DNA of 64,000 bases. It comes from Candidatus Zhuqueibacterota bacterium (GTDB taxonomy: Bacteria; Zhuqueibacterota; Zhuqueibacteria; Zhuqueibacterales; Zhuqueibacteraceae). The translations under genes and the position numbers were made by a program. Positions 1 through 7,205 of this stretch are shown here, piece after piece. Below the pieces are notes generated by a model, which ran no database searches, was not told where the DNA came from, and saw only the letters and a list, made by a program, of their open reading frames with translations. The stretch covers positions 1 to 64,000 of the forward strand of contig JAKEEU010000262.1 of NCBI GenBank assembly GCA_022616415.1. Reading direction: 5' to 3'. Within the stretch, counting starts at the first letter, position 1. The number at the start of each line of letters is the position of its first letter.

Positions 1-72
1 CGAGGCGCTTTTTGCCGAAGCAATCTCTTGATTTTCAAAGGATTGCTTCGCTGAGAAACGCTCGCAATGACG
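1..72. repeat. Dispersed palindromic repeat, family A (copy 1)
   Basis: An imperfect inverted repeat: the left arm begins GCGAGGCGCTTTTTGCC and both arms end in GAAGCAATC or its complement; the right end reads CTCGCAATGAC. The same element recurs at 53235-53312 and as a half copy at 2369-2402. It lies just past the 3' end of the trans-sulfuration gene, which ends at 108 on the minus strand, and may be cut by the window edge. It could fold into a hairpin of about 25 bp per arm with bulges. Confidence 0.85.
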
Positions 73-107
73 TTACAAAATAACCCGTGATGAGTATAGC
101 TTGACAT

Positions 108-1262
108 CTATAACCCTTCCGCCTTTGAAGTCAGGCTCTGCTCGAGATCCTCGATCAAGTCAGCAACATCTTCCAAACCGACGGAGAGACGAATGACGCG
201 CTCGTTGATGCCGGCCTTCTCGCGTCGCGCCGGCGTCATCGAGGCATGGGTCATGGTTACCGGATGGCTGATGAGCGATTCGACGCCGCCCAGCGATTCT
301 GCCAGCGAAAAAATTTTGACCGAGCGCAGCACTTGATTCACTTGCTCGATGCCGCCGCGTGCTTCAAAAGACACCATGCCGCCGAAGCCGTATTGCTGGC
401 GCCTGGCAAGCTCGTGATGCGGATGGCTCTTCAATCCCGGATAATACACTTTCGCGACGCGAGGATGGCCCTCCAAAAACTCGGCAACGGCGCGCGCATT
501 TTTCTCGTGCGCTTTCATGCGCGGCGCCAAAGTTTTGATGCCGCGCAACACCAGCCAGCAATCGAAAGGTGAAGCGCCTTGCCCGAGCGCATTCACGAGA
601 AACTGCAAACGCTCGGCAAGCGTTTTATCCTTCACCACGATGGCGCCGCCGACAACGTCGCTGTGGCCGTTCAGATATTTGGTGGTGGAATGAACGATCA
701 GATCGGCGCCAAGCTCGAACGGGCGTTGATTGTAGGGTGAGAGAAAAGTGTTGTCCACAATCGCCAACGCGCTGTGGTTGTGGGTGATCTCGGACAAGGC
801 GTGAATATCGATGATGTTCAGCAACGGATTGCTCGGCGTTTCAATCCACAACGCTTTGGTGTTGGGTCTGAGCGCGGCTTTGACTTGCTCGAGCTGGCTC
901 ATGTCCACATACGTCGTTTGCAAGCCGAACAACTCGCCGTAAGTTCGCAACAGGCGTTCAGTGCCGCCATAACAATCGTGCGTGCAAACGATGTGATCGC
1001 CTGATTTGAATAAATGGAGCGCCGCGGTGATGGCGGCCATGCCGGTGGCAACGGCGAATGCGCTCACGCCGCCTTCAAGTGCCGCCAAATTTTCTTCCAG
1101 CGCTTTGCGGGTGGGATTGCTGGTGCGGGAATAGTCGTAGCCTTTGGTTTTGCCGACGTCGTCAAAACGAAAGGTCGAGCTGGGGTAAATCGGGGTGGTA
1201 ACGCTGTTGAAGGTGGAGTCTTTGTAAACTCCGCGGTGAATCGCCAGGGTTTGAAAACGCAT
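108..1262 (-). CDS. Trans-sulfuration PLP enzyme (cystathionine gamma-synthase/lyase type)
   Basis: A 384-residue Cys/Met-metabolism PLP enzyme, the usual length for the family. The PLP-binding Lys is at about residue 195 in the motif STTKYLNGH. Asp170 (AIVDNTF) should contact the PLP ring nitrogen, and Tyr43 in YDYSRTSNPT should bind the cofactor phosphate. Such enzymes interconvert cystathionine, homocysteine and cysteine, or make homocysteine from an activated homoserine, in the cytoplasm. The start has a good GAGGAG ribosome site. A SAM-I riboswitch with terminator directly upstream indicates repression when SAM is plentiful, which favours a methionine-biosynthetic role (MetB or MetZ-like) over a purely catabolic lyase. 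Sequence alone does not separate gamma-synthase, gamma-lyase and sulfhydrylase. Confidence 0.93.
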   Translation of the reverse strand: MRFQTLAIHRGVYKDSTFNSVTTPIYPSSTFRFDDVGKTKGYDYSRTSNPTRKALEENLAALEGGVSAFAVATGMAAITAALHLFKSGDHIVCTHDCYGGTERLLRTYGELFGLQTTYVDMSQLEQVKAALRPNTKALWIETPSNPLLNIIDIHALSEITHNHSALAIVDNTFLSPYNQRPFELGADLIVHSTTKYLNGHSDVVGGAIVVKDKTLAERLQFLVNALGQGASPFDCWLVLRGIKTLAPRMKAHEKNARAVAEFLEGHPRVAKVYYPGLKSHPHHELARRQQYGFGGMVSFEARGGIEQVNQVLRSVKIFSLAESLGGVESLISHPVTMTHASMTPARREKAGINERVIRLSVGLEDVADLIEDLEQSLTSKAEGL

Positions 1263-1293
1263 ACACGTCTCCTCTTGTTTTGTGGTTCATGCA

Positions 1294-1330
1294 CAAAACA
1301 AAAAACCTCTCCTGATGATCAGAAGAGGTT
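1294..1330 (-). terminator. Riboswitch expression-platform terminator
   Basis: On the minus strand a near-perfect hairpin (AACCTCT and CTGAT arms paired with ATCAG and AGAGGTT, small bulge) is followed by TTTTTTGTTTTG, a classical rho-independent terminator. It lies between the SAM-I aptamer and the start codon at 1262, so it is the OFF-state platform. Confidence 0.88.
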
Positions 1331-1354
1331 ATAAGAGGCATGTACCGTCTTCTT

Positions 1355-1462
1355 CTCATCTTTCCCACACGGGGTGGGCAGGAATTAGCACCTGACGTCC
1401 CGCTATACGGGACCGGTTGCTACGGTGTCATCGGGCCTGTTCCCTCTACCGTTCTTGATAAG
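1355..1462 (-). promoter_or_regulatory. SAM-I (S-box) riboswitch aptamer
   Basis: Read on the minus strand, the leader starts CTTATCAAGAACGGTAGAGG and contains the S-box core elements GAGGGA, a GGCCC-like segment, GATGA and GCAACC. The P1 helix closes between CTTATC (1457-1462) and GATGAG (1355-1360). A small hairpin (GGTCCCG...CGGGAC) follows GCAACC, as in known S-boxes. The terminator at 1294-1330 completes a transcription-attenuation switch in front of the trans-sulfuration gene. It should bind S-adenosylmethionine and switch the gene off. Confidence 0.93.
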
Positions 1463-1508
1463 GAGAAAAGTTTCTTGTTTTAAAAGAACAACCGCTGAAT
1501 GATTTGAT

Positions 1509-1538
1509 AATATAATCAAACGAACCCGGCTTTGTCAA
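1509..1538 (-). promoter_or_regulatory. Sigma-70-type promoter for the SAM-riboswitch gene
   Basis: On the minus strand TTGACA (1533-1538) is followed, after 18 nt, by TATATT (1509-1514); TTATAT gives 17-nt spacing. Predicted transcription starts a few bases downstream, about 40 nt before the aptamer P1 helix. The element overlaps the last codons of the adjacent M20 pseudogene. Confidence 0.7.
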
Positions 1539-2296
1539 GCAAATTTTTTGCGATTTGACAATAAATCTCCACCGCCTGTGCCAGCTCGGTTTTGGCGATG
1601 CGTTCGTGCGGCGTGTGCGCATCGAGAATCGAGCCAGGCCCAAGAAGGAGCGGCCGGCCCCAATTGGTAAGCAGCGGTATATCGGTGGTGAAGGCCACCA
1701 CCGTCGTTTCGAATCCTTGCAAGTCTTCCAAAAAGACCGGCTCACATTCGAAGGTGTAATGAATCTGAGCGCGACCCGCTATCGTTTGTTCCAGTAAATT
1801 TTTAATGCTGGTGACATCAGTGATGATTCTAAACATCAATTCGGCTTTGGCGAAATCCGGAATGACGTTGGCTTGAACGCCACCGGCAATCGTGCCGAGG
1901 TTGCAAGTGGTCTCGCCGAGAACGAGATGTGTGGGCAAAGCCAGCGCGCGAATATCGTTCAACACCTCGAGCAGTTTTAAAATTGCAGATTCGCCTTGTT
2001 GCGGATAAGCCGAGTGCGCAGCTCGACCTCTCGCCACCACTTCCACGCGCAGCGCGCCTTTTGAACCGAGCGCCAGCTTATTTTCCGTCGGCTCGCCGTC
2101 AATCAAAAGTAGATAAAACCAGCGCCGGCTCGCCCACACGCGCATAAATATTGGCGCGTCCTTTGTTGACTTCCTGTAATTGCACGGCGAACCCTGCGGC
2201 TTCAAGATACCCGCGCAGGAATTTGACGACGGCATGCTCGCTGCCGGTTGGCGATTCGAGCGCGATGAGTGATTTTGTCAATTCGTATAATTCCAA
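1516..2296 (-). pseudogene. M20 family metallopeptidase/deacylase, internally deleted
   Basis: The N-terminal 65 residues (start MELYELTKSLIALESPTGSE) are typical of ArgE/DapE/LysK-type M20 hydrolases. The C-terminal part, in another frame from about 2098 to 1516, carries IDGEPTE, the dimerisation/lid domain (GRAAHSAYP) and the family end. The join falls right after LSTFD, where the HxD metal motif should begin, so about 100 residues with the metal ligands and catalytic Glu are gone and the frame shifts. Intact relatives are about 350-370 residues. The short words TCTACTTTTGAT and CTTTTGATTGA overlap at the join, suggesting microhomology. It cannot be catalytically active as read. A mis-assembly is the alternative explanation. 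Confidence 0.85.
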
Positions 2297-2368
2297 GGTG
2301 CCTCCAAGAAAAAGGCTGCAACATTAACGAACGCGAGCGCACGCGGCGGCATGAGTCTCCTTTTTTAG

Positions 2369-2402
2369 GTCATTGCGAGGCGCCTTTTCCCGAAGCAATC
2401 TC
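2369..2402. repeat. Dispersed repeat family A, half copy
   Basis: GTCATTGCGAGGCGCC followed by CCGAAGCAATCTC matches one arm of the family A element at 1-72 and 53235-53312. Only one arm is present. It overlaps the 3' end of the DinB-like gene and encodes that gene's last residues and stop codon. Confidence 0.8.
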
Positions 2403-2687
2403 TTCAAACATCGCCTGACCGAGCAGCTTGCGCACATTATTGACGTGATGAATGTCGTGATATAAGGTAAAGAAGAGCATTTCTCGAATCGTCAGTTTGC
2501 CCAAGATCGGATGCGGCAGCAGATACTTGTCGAGACGCTCTTCATTCCATCCTTGCAAAACGGCGAGCAATTTTTTACTCGTTTCATCCCATTTGCGCAA
2601 AATGCCTTGTTTGGCTTGATCAAAATCCGGCGGCCTTTCTTCTATGACGGGTATGTATCGCCCGGTGGCGCGTGCGCCCTTCGCCAA
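2370..2687 (-). CDS. DinB-like protein, N-terminally truncated
   Basis: The 105-residue reading resembles the C-terminal half of DinB/DUF1572-type four-helix metal-binding proteins: PILGKLTIREMLFFTLYHDIHH carries the conserved helix with the His ligands (HDIHH). Full-length members have about 150-170 residues. The only usable start is a TTG; the frame stays open upstream for about 11 more codons to a stop without any ATG, so the first helices and their metal-binding His are missing. The last ten codons and the stop come from a family A repeat arm. It is probably a decayed gene, although a short protein could still be made. A complete DinB relative lies at 62817-63320. Confidence 0.55.
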   Translation of the reverse strand: MAKGARATGRYIPVIEERPPDFDQAKQGILRKWDETSKKLLAVLQGWNEERLDKYLLPHPILGKLTIREMLFFTLYHDIHHVNNVRKLLGQAMFEEIASGKGASQ

Positions 2688-2741
2688 TTCCTGCCGATAT
2701 TCTTCTTTGATTTGGGCAAATCTTCTTGACGATTATTCTTG

Positions 2742-2772
2742 CGTATTACGCATTACGTTTTACGATTTACAG
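2742..2772. repeat. Heptamer-word repeat (TTACGNN), short copy
   Basis: About four successive 7-base words with the common core TTACG (TTACGCA, TTACGTT, TTACGAT, TTACAG) lie between the DinB fragment and the nucleotidyltransferase gene, overlapping the latter's stop. Longer, inverted versions occur at 26443-26533 and around 53190-53355. Confidence 0.6.
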
Positions 2773-3667
2773 TGAGATCATTTGGCCTATCGGAAATAGG
2801 CTGTATATTTTGAAATCGTTCTTGTAAATATTCCCTGACTGGAAGAATGTCCGCCTGCGTGGTCAAGTCCGGCACGTGCTCCGACCGAGGAATCGTGAAC
2901 ACCGCTCGCGGATTTTGGTCGACCAGCATTTTAACGGCGGCGGGCAATTCTTTTTCCCGGCGAACAGGATGCAGCGGCACGGTTTTGAGACACGGGAGAA
3001 TACGATCGTAGGCCAAGCGGAAAATGTTCATGCTCACCCCAACCCGGCCAGTCGAATCAGCCATACGCGCCATTTCCTCGGGCGAGGGTTTTTCTATAAT
3101 ATCCATCAGGAAACCTTCGGCGTCCTTCTTGATCACGGCGAACTGGGAGATACGCTCAGGCGCAAATTGCAGCGCCGCACGGTCGTAGTCGATCATGGCA
3201 TTGGCGTGTCTATCTGCCAGCATCAAACCGAGTGCGGCCACCGAGTACAAATTATCGCTGTTGCAAACGGTAAAGGATTGTCCCCGCCACAAAGGCATGC
3301 TTTTGAGCGCGTGCCAAAGCGCATCAGCGGTGCCGAGCGGTTTTTGCCGGCCTGCTGGAATCGGCTGAACGGCATACGAAATATTCAAGCCCTGAAATTG
3401 CTTCGCGCCATCACCTTCTTCGTAATACGCCCGAATCGAATCGTCTTTATCGCCAATCACGATGACCACGTTCCGATAACCGGCTGCGGCGATATTGCCG
3501 AGCAGATAATCGAGAAACGGGCGAAAGTTTTCGCCGACGCCGATCATCGCTTTGGGTTTTTCTGCGGCATCGCGGCGCAGGGCCGGATCGAGTTGAGCGA
3601 CGGCCGGCGTTATTTTTTTCATACGCGACGAAATGCCACCGGCGAGGATGGCGATATTAGGTTGCAC
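2753..3667 (-). CDS. Sugar-phosphate nucleotidyltransferase
   Basis: NTP-transferase family. The first strand and signature loop read AILAGGISSRMKK, and a downstream Lys in EKPKAMIGVG matches the pyrophosphorylase motif; a CNSDN segment probably provides the metal-binding Asp. It should transfer a nucleotide onto a sugar 1-phosphate in the cytoplasm. I chose GTG at 3667, about six codons before AILAGG. The reading frame stays open to an ATG at 3796, but that extension runs through palindromic repeat B and is not protein-like. It is about 304 residues. The GHMP kinase upstream on the same strand (3806-4894) would supply the sugar 1-phosphate, so the two probably form a salvage pair. The specific sugar and nucleotide cannot be read. 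Confidence 0.85.
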   Translation of the reverse strand: MQPNIAILAGGISSRMKKITPAVAQLDPALRRDAAEKPKAMIGVGENFRPFLDYLLGNIAAAGYRNVVIVIGDKDDSIRAYYEEGDGAKQFQGLNISYAVQPIPAGRQKPLGTADALWHALKSMPLWRGQSFTVCNSDNLYSVAALGLMLADRHANAMIDYDRAALQFAPERISQFAVIKKDAEGFLMDIIEKPSPEEMARMADSTGRVGVSMNIFRLAYDRILPCLKTVPLHPVRREKELPAAVKMLVDQNPRAVFTIPRSEHVPDLTTQADILPVREYLQERFQNIQPISDRPNDLTVNRKT

Positions 3668-3710
3668 GACTAATCTATGCTCAAAAATTTTTTTTATGGA
3701 TAGGTTAAGT

Positions 3711-3778
3711 CCAGCGGATAAAAGCCGCCAACGGATTGGAACCAAAAACCGCATCCGTTGGCAGCCTTTATCCGTTGG
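3711..3778. repeat. Dispersed palindromic repeat, family B (copy 1)
   Basis: Inverted repeat with arms CCAgCGGATAAAA..GCCAACGGAT and ATCCGTTGGC..TTTATCCGTTGG around a loop of about 15 nt. Related copies are at 12055-12122 and 62703-62772. It lies between the GHMP kinase 3' end and the nucleotidyltransferase start, so it would form an intercistronic hairpin. Confidence 0.88.
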
Positions 3779-3805
3779 TAAAATTGTTTCATGCATAACA
3801 TCTAT

Positions 3806-4894
3806 TTACAGGCATTCATGGCGTGTGCCGCTATCAACGTGAACGATGCAGGCTTTGCCCCCCACTGCTTCAATCGCTTGCGCCACGGCTTCCGGATTTT
3901 TGGGGGCGTAGGCAAACATGCACCCGCCGCCGCCGGAGCCGTTGATTTTGCCGCCGTACGCGCCGGCGCGCAACGCCGCCGTTATCATACGGTCGACCTT
4001 AGGCGTGGAAATTTTGAGAATATCCCGCAGCACGGCTTGGTGCTCGGTCAGCAACTCTCCGAGCATGAGATCATCGATCTCCGGCTGGCGCAACAGTTCT
4101 AAAGCTTCTTGCGTCAAGTCACGATTCCGCAGCGTGCCCCAAAGCAGCGTGCTTTCGCTGTGATTCAAATTTGCGGTATAACGGTCAAGTTCTTCGAGCG
4201 CAACCGTGTGGAGAGAAAAATCCGGATAGCGCTCGGAAAGCTGAGCGACGATATCGAGCACCTGATTTTTCACCCACGCCAAAATGCTTTTGGTGTCTTT
4301 GGGCTCGCCGGAATCACCCAGAACAAGCGGCTGCAACGACGGAGATAATTTTTCAATTTGCAGAGTGGGATTAAACCTCAACGCCAAAACGCCGCCGCAG
4401 GCCGTAGCGTAGTGATCCATCATGCCGCCCGGCTCGTGAAATTCGAGCACTTCGGCGGCGTGCGCATAGCGGGCGCATTCTTCCGGCGAAAGCTGTTGCT
4501 GCTGGTCGCTCATCTGCGCGAGAAAATTCACCCAGGTCACGACTAAAGCCGAGGAGCTTGACGTGCCCGCATTGATCGGAATTTCGCCGTGCACGGTGCA
4601 ATCGAAGCCGGCGGCAAAGGTGAAACCGGCGCGCCGCAGCACGTTGAGGGCGCTGCGAAAATAGTCACGCTTGTCCTGATACGACAAAGGATCTGCAAGC
4701 GAAAAAGAAATTTCCGCATTGACATCCGGCAGCGCTAAATGTACCAGCAAATCGTGGCGGCGCCTGCCCTCGAGCGCGATGCGGAGCGAGATGGCGCAAG
4801 GAATCACCGGAAGCTGCAAATAATCCTGGTGCTCGCCGAATAAGCACACCCGGCCCGGAGTTGAAACACGCAGGAAATTTGGCGTATCACTCAT
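3806..4894 (-). CDS. GHMP-family sugar kinase (galactokinase-like)
   Basis: All three GHMP motifs are visible: the N-terminal PGRVCLFGEHQDYLQ, which is the galactokinase-type substrate motif; the ATP loop PINAGTSSSSAL; and the C-terminal glycine-rich KINGSGGGGCMF. It should phosphorylate the anomeric carbon of a sugar with ATP. The start MSDTPNF at 4894 is preferred because the homology begins within ten residues; the frame extends upstream to 4993 but with unconserved residues. It is 362 residues, slightly short of bacterial galactokinases. It is followed on the same strand by the sugar nucleotidyltransferase at 2753-3667, consistent with sugar to sugar-1-P to NDP-sugar. The exact sugar (galactose, fucose or a related one) is not readable. 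Confidence 0.88.
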   Translation of the reverse strand: MSDTPNFLRVSTPGRVCLFGEHQDYLQLPVIPCAISLRIALEGRRRHDLLVHLALPDVNAEISFSLADPLSYQDKRDYFRSALNVLRRAGFTFAAGFDCTVHGEIPINAGTSSSSALVVTWVNFLAQMSDQQQQLSPEECARYAHAAEVLEFHEPGGMMDHYATACGGVLALRFNPTLQIEKLSPSLQPLVLGDSGEPKDTKSILAWVKNQVLDIVAQLSERYPDFSLHTVALEELDRYTANLNHSESTLLWGTLRNRDLTQEALELLRQPEIDDLMLGELLTEHQAVLRDILKISTPKVDRMITAALRAGAYGGKINGSGGGGCMFAYAPKNPEAVAQAIEAVGGKACIVHVDSGTRHECL

Positions 4895-5349
4895 CTTTAT
4901 CGAAGTCGGCAAAAGTAATTGAGGCGCAATATAAAAATTTAGCACTGAATAGCAAGCATTTTTATCATTCTCAAAAACAGCCGCCAAGCTCACCGCCAGC
5001 CAGCGGTACCGAGATCGGTTGTTTGGCCGGATTTAACGGCAATCCGGGCTAACGATTCATTATACTTGCTCTTTTGTATACTCCGAAGGCAAGACCCCGA
5101 ACTATTCTTTAAACGCTTTGGCGAAATGTGAAATGCTGTTGAATCTCACTTTGTATTAAATCTCACTCCCTTATCGCGGCTTGAAATTCAAACGCCGCTT
5201 GTTCGTTTGGAAGAACAAGTGGCGTTTTCGTTATGCCAGCAGCAGGGCTGGGCCATAGCGAAAAAATTTGTTTTTCTCACGAATTCTTGCTAAAATGAAT
5301 ACATCAAGAAATAGTTGATCAAGAAGTAAATGACACTCACAGCTACCAA
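4895..5349. other. Intergenic region with one strong hairpin
   Basis: No convincing gene. It separates divergent neighbours: the kinase on minus and the nucleotidyltransferase-fold gene on plus. A strong hairpin at 5190-5228 is listed separately. A TAAAAT box at about 5292, some 58 nt before the gene at 5350, could be a -10 element; no clear -35 is seen. Confidence 0.5.
5190..5232. terminator. Terminator-like hairpin
   Basis: Arms AACGCCGCTTGTTC and GAACAAGTGGCGTTTT pair almost perfectly around an 8-nt loop, and the plus-strand side ends in TTTTCGTT. No plus-strand gene lies directly upstream, so it may be a remnant or a boundary element before the 5350 module. Confidence 0.55.
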
Positions 5350-5748
5350 ATGAACCTTCAACTTGTTCCGCTAGACGAGTTTGCCGAACAATATGGTGCG
5401 AGCACACCACGGCGGCAATTTCTCTTTAATCAAGCCAGATCGGTTATTTCATTACTCCGTGCCACTGGACAAGTAAAACGGGTCTTTGTATTTGGTAGTT
5501 TTGTTTCAGAAAAACCCAACCCTAACGACGTTGATTTCTTTGTTGTAATGACGGCTGATTTTACGACTTTCCATTTGAAAGGCAGAATCGCCGAAGTTTT
5601 TCAAAATGAAGCCTGCCGCATTCGGTATGGCGTGGATTTGTTCTGGGTTACTGAAGCCATTGGTGAAAGTCATATTCAAGATATGTTGGAAGTTTTCTCA
5701 AGAGATCGTCAACAACAGTACAATCCTATTGTGGAGATTCAAATATGA
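5350..5748 (+). CDS. Nucleotidyltransferase-fold protein (DUF6932-like)
   Basis: A 132-residue protein with the minimal nucleotidyltransferase signature: VFVFGSFVSEKPNPNDVDFFVV has the GS motif followed by the DxD metal-binding pair in a beta-strand. This fold transfers nucleotides to proteins or small molecules, and short versions often act as MNT-type antitoxins or neutralisers. Its stop overlaps the start of the next gene (ATGA at 5745-5748), so the two are translationally coupled. The context is a defence-rich stretch with TIR genes downstream. A toxin-antitoxin or modification role is inferred from context only. Confidence 0.7.
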   Translation: MNLQLVPLDEFAEQYGASTPRRQFLFNQARSVISLLRATGQVKRVFVFGSFVSEKPNPNDVDFFVVMTADFTTFHLKGRIAEVFQNEACRIRYGVDLFWVTEAIGESHIQDMLEVFSRDRQQQYNPIVEIQI

Positions 5749-5945
5749 TATTAGACGACGAACAATTGCACCAAGCGCAATCAGACATTCAAAAAATGTG
5801 GCGTTTTCTGGAAGCCGCTCGTCGCACGCATTCGACTCTTGACTACGAGCGTTTGGCTGCACCTTATTTGCTGCAGATACAACAAAGGCAGCAGGAGATC
5901 CTTGAGTATCTCTCGACGAAATCAGAAGAAATGGCAGTTGCCTGA
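5745..5945 (+). CDS. Small helical protein coupled to the nucleotidyltransferase
   Basis: A 66-residue protein, strongly helical and charged, with the segment LAAPYLLQIQQRQQEILEYL likely to form a coiled coil. I do not recognise a named family. The start overlaps the stop of the preceding gene by the ATGA arrangement typical of two-component modules. It probably works together with the nucleotidyltransferase-fold protein, perhaps as the partner it modifies or binds. No transmembrane segment or signal peptide is visible. Confidence 0.6.
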   Translation: MILDDEQLHQAQSDIQKMWRFLEAARRTHSTLDYERLAAPYLLQIQQRQQEILEYLSTKSEEMAVA

Positions 5946-5974
5946 ATTAAGATTCACCAAATATCATTTTCCCC

Positions 5975-6433
5975 ATGCCGCGCAACGACAGCCGCAAATC
6001 GCCTCCCTCCCGCGAGGGCATCTTCATCTCCTACGCCCGCAGCGACGGCAAAAACTTCGCCGATGATCTGCGCCGCCAGTTGATTAACGAATATCGCTTC
6101 CAAGTGTGGCAGGATATTGTCGAGCTGGAAGGCGGCAAAGATTGGTGGCTACAGATCGAAGCGGCGATCAAAAGCGTGGAATTTCTGGTGATGGTGATGA
6201 CCCCAGGCGCGTTGGCTTCGCAAACCACGCGCAAGGAATGGCGGCTGGCGCGCCAGGAAGGCGTGTGCGTGTTGCCGGTGTTGGCCGAGGCGATTGACTT
6301 TTTCACCCTGCCGCGCTGGATGCGGGACATGCACTTCTTTATCCGAAGAGCGTCGAGTGTTTCATTCTTGAGATGGCGAAACGATAATAGCCAGATTATT
6401 CAGCATCTGCCAGCATCGCTCGAAGGCGGGTAA
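5975..6433 (+). CDS. TIR-domain protein, truncated remnant of a STAND receptor
   Basis: Residues about 13-125 form a TIR domain (IFISYARSDG at the BB/first strand; the likely NADase Glu88 in RKEWRLARQ). It is closely similar to the TIR domain of the receptor at 7206-10130, including WQDI, LEGG, LQI and LPRWMR. The similarity stops after LPRWMRDMHFF, where the paralogue continues into a linker and NB-ARC. The remaining residues read antisense through the end of the convergent C39-like peptidase gene (6362-6823). The ATPase and sensor parts are therefore missing, and the tail is an accident of the junction. It may encode a free TIR enzyme or be dead. No strong ribosome site is seen. Confidence 0.75.
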   Translation: MPRNDSRKSPPSREGIFISYARSDGKNFADDLRRQLINEYRFQVWQDIVELEGGKDWWLQIEAAIKSVEFLVMVMTPGALASQTTRKEWRLARQEGVCVLPVLAEAIDFFTLPRWMRDMHFFIRRASSVSFLRWRNDNSQIIQHLPASLEGG

Positions 6434-6823
6434 GGGGAGCAAGCGTTCCCCCTCAAGTGGGTCGATGATAAGGAGCGACTGATCTTGTAGCTCAGTTGCG
6501 ATAACAGCGTGTACGGAATCTATACCGTCGATAAAAAATAGGTTGATATAAAGAATCGGGAAACGGTTTGCAGCGAGGTGTTGATGCAGCAGCTCCAGAT
6601 TTGAATACTCTTTCTGTGCCTCAAAACCCAAGGTACGAGCACACTTCACCACGTCATCCGACAAGGTTCCCGAAGTGGTTGTTCCGCACAATTCACGCAA
6701 CGAAGCTTCGTCTGAAACATGGCCGTAGAAATGCAAAACCGAGCGCACACAAGCAACGGCGCAGGAGTCAAGCGTTTCTTGTCGATGAAAAGGCGGCTTC
6801 GATATCGGCCTTTTTTCGCTCAT
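6362..6823 (-). CDS. C39-like papain-fold cysteine peptidase
   Basis: A 153-residue protein with the papain-like triad in order: Cys21 in LDSCAVACVRSVLHFYG, His105 in SVHAVIATE and Asp121 in IIDPLEGE. This matches the peptidase C39 domain that trims leader peptides in bacteriocin exporters, but no transporter domain is attached and no signal peptide is visible. Its first 56 nt overlap the 3' end of the upstream gene at 6768-7145, so the two are co-transcribed. Its 3' end overlaps the converging truncated TIR gene. It may process a neighbouring protein or be a conflict-system effector; the substrate is unknown. Confidence 0.75.
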   Translation of the reverse strand: MSEKRPISKPPFHRQETLDSCAVACVRSVLHFYGHVSDEASLRELCGTTTSGTLSDDVVKCARTLGFEAQKEYSNLELLHQHLAANRFPILYINLFFIDGIDSVHAVIATELQDQSLLIIDPLEGERLLPLPAFERCWQMLNNLAIIVSPSQE

Positions 6824-7145
6824 AAATTGCTTCGGCGGCTTTCTTCATTTCGTCCAATGGCGTCCAACCGACGACAGAACCGGTTTCGGTGTCGATCGCT
6901 GCAATGCCGGCCTGCCCAACCGGGCCGATGCGTGGATAGGAAAGAACCACCGGAACAATCCAGACCGAGCGCAGCGGGAATTGCAAGAACCGCGGCGTGC
7001 CGGCGCAAAAACGGTCAGGCAGATTTTCGAGAATGAAGCGATTGGCCAGGCGTTTCGCAGTTTCGGCATCAATTCTCATTGGGATCGCTCGGGCGTCTGA
7101 AGGCTCAATGAGGTGCGGCCCTTCGATTGTTTCAACAATTTCCAT
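6768..7145 (-). CDS. Conserved small protein upstream of the C39-like peptidase
   Basis: A 125-residue protein with no assured family. The central part (AIDTETGSVVGWTP after a variable strand-rich segment) resembles the end of PepSY/propeptide-like modules, which inhibit or chaperone peptidases. The gene overlaps the start of the C39-like peptidase, a strong sign of functional coupling. No signal peptide or transmembrane helix is seen. An inhibitor or chaperone role for the peptidase is inference. It is transcribed divergently from the TIR-NB-ARC-WD40 receptor, with about 60 nt between the two starts. Confidence 0.6.
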   Translation of the reverse strand: MEIVETIEGPHLIEPSDARAIPMRIDAETAKRLANRFILENLPDRFCAGTPRFLQFPLRSVWIVPVVLSYPRIGPVGQAGIAAIDTETGSVVGWTPLDEMKKAAEAIYERKKADIEAAFSSTRNA

Positions 7146-7205
7146 ATTCGTTTTAGGCTCTTGACTGATTCAAGTTTTTCTCAATATACTAAATTTTTTA
7201 TTGCA

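Noticed and set aside
246..1334. Plus-strand open frames opposite the trans-sulfuration gene
   Set aside because: They are antisense shadows of a clearly conserved minus-strand enzyme and show no family features.
3668..3796. N-terminal extension of the nucleotidyltransferase from ATG 3796
   Set aside because: The extra codons run through palindromic repeat B and precede the conserved AILAGG start; GTG 3667 is more plausible.
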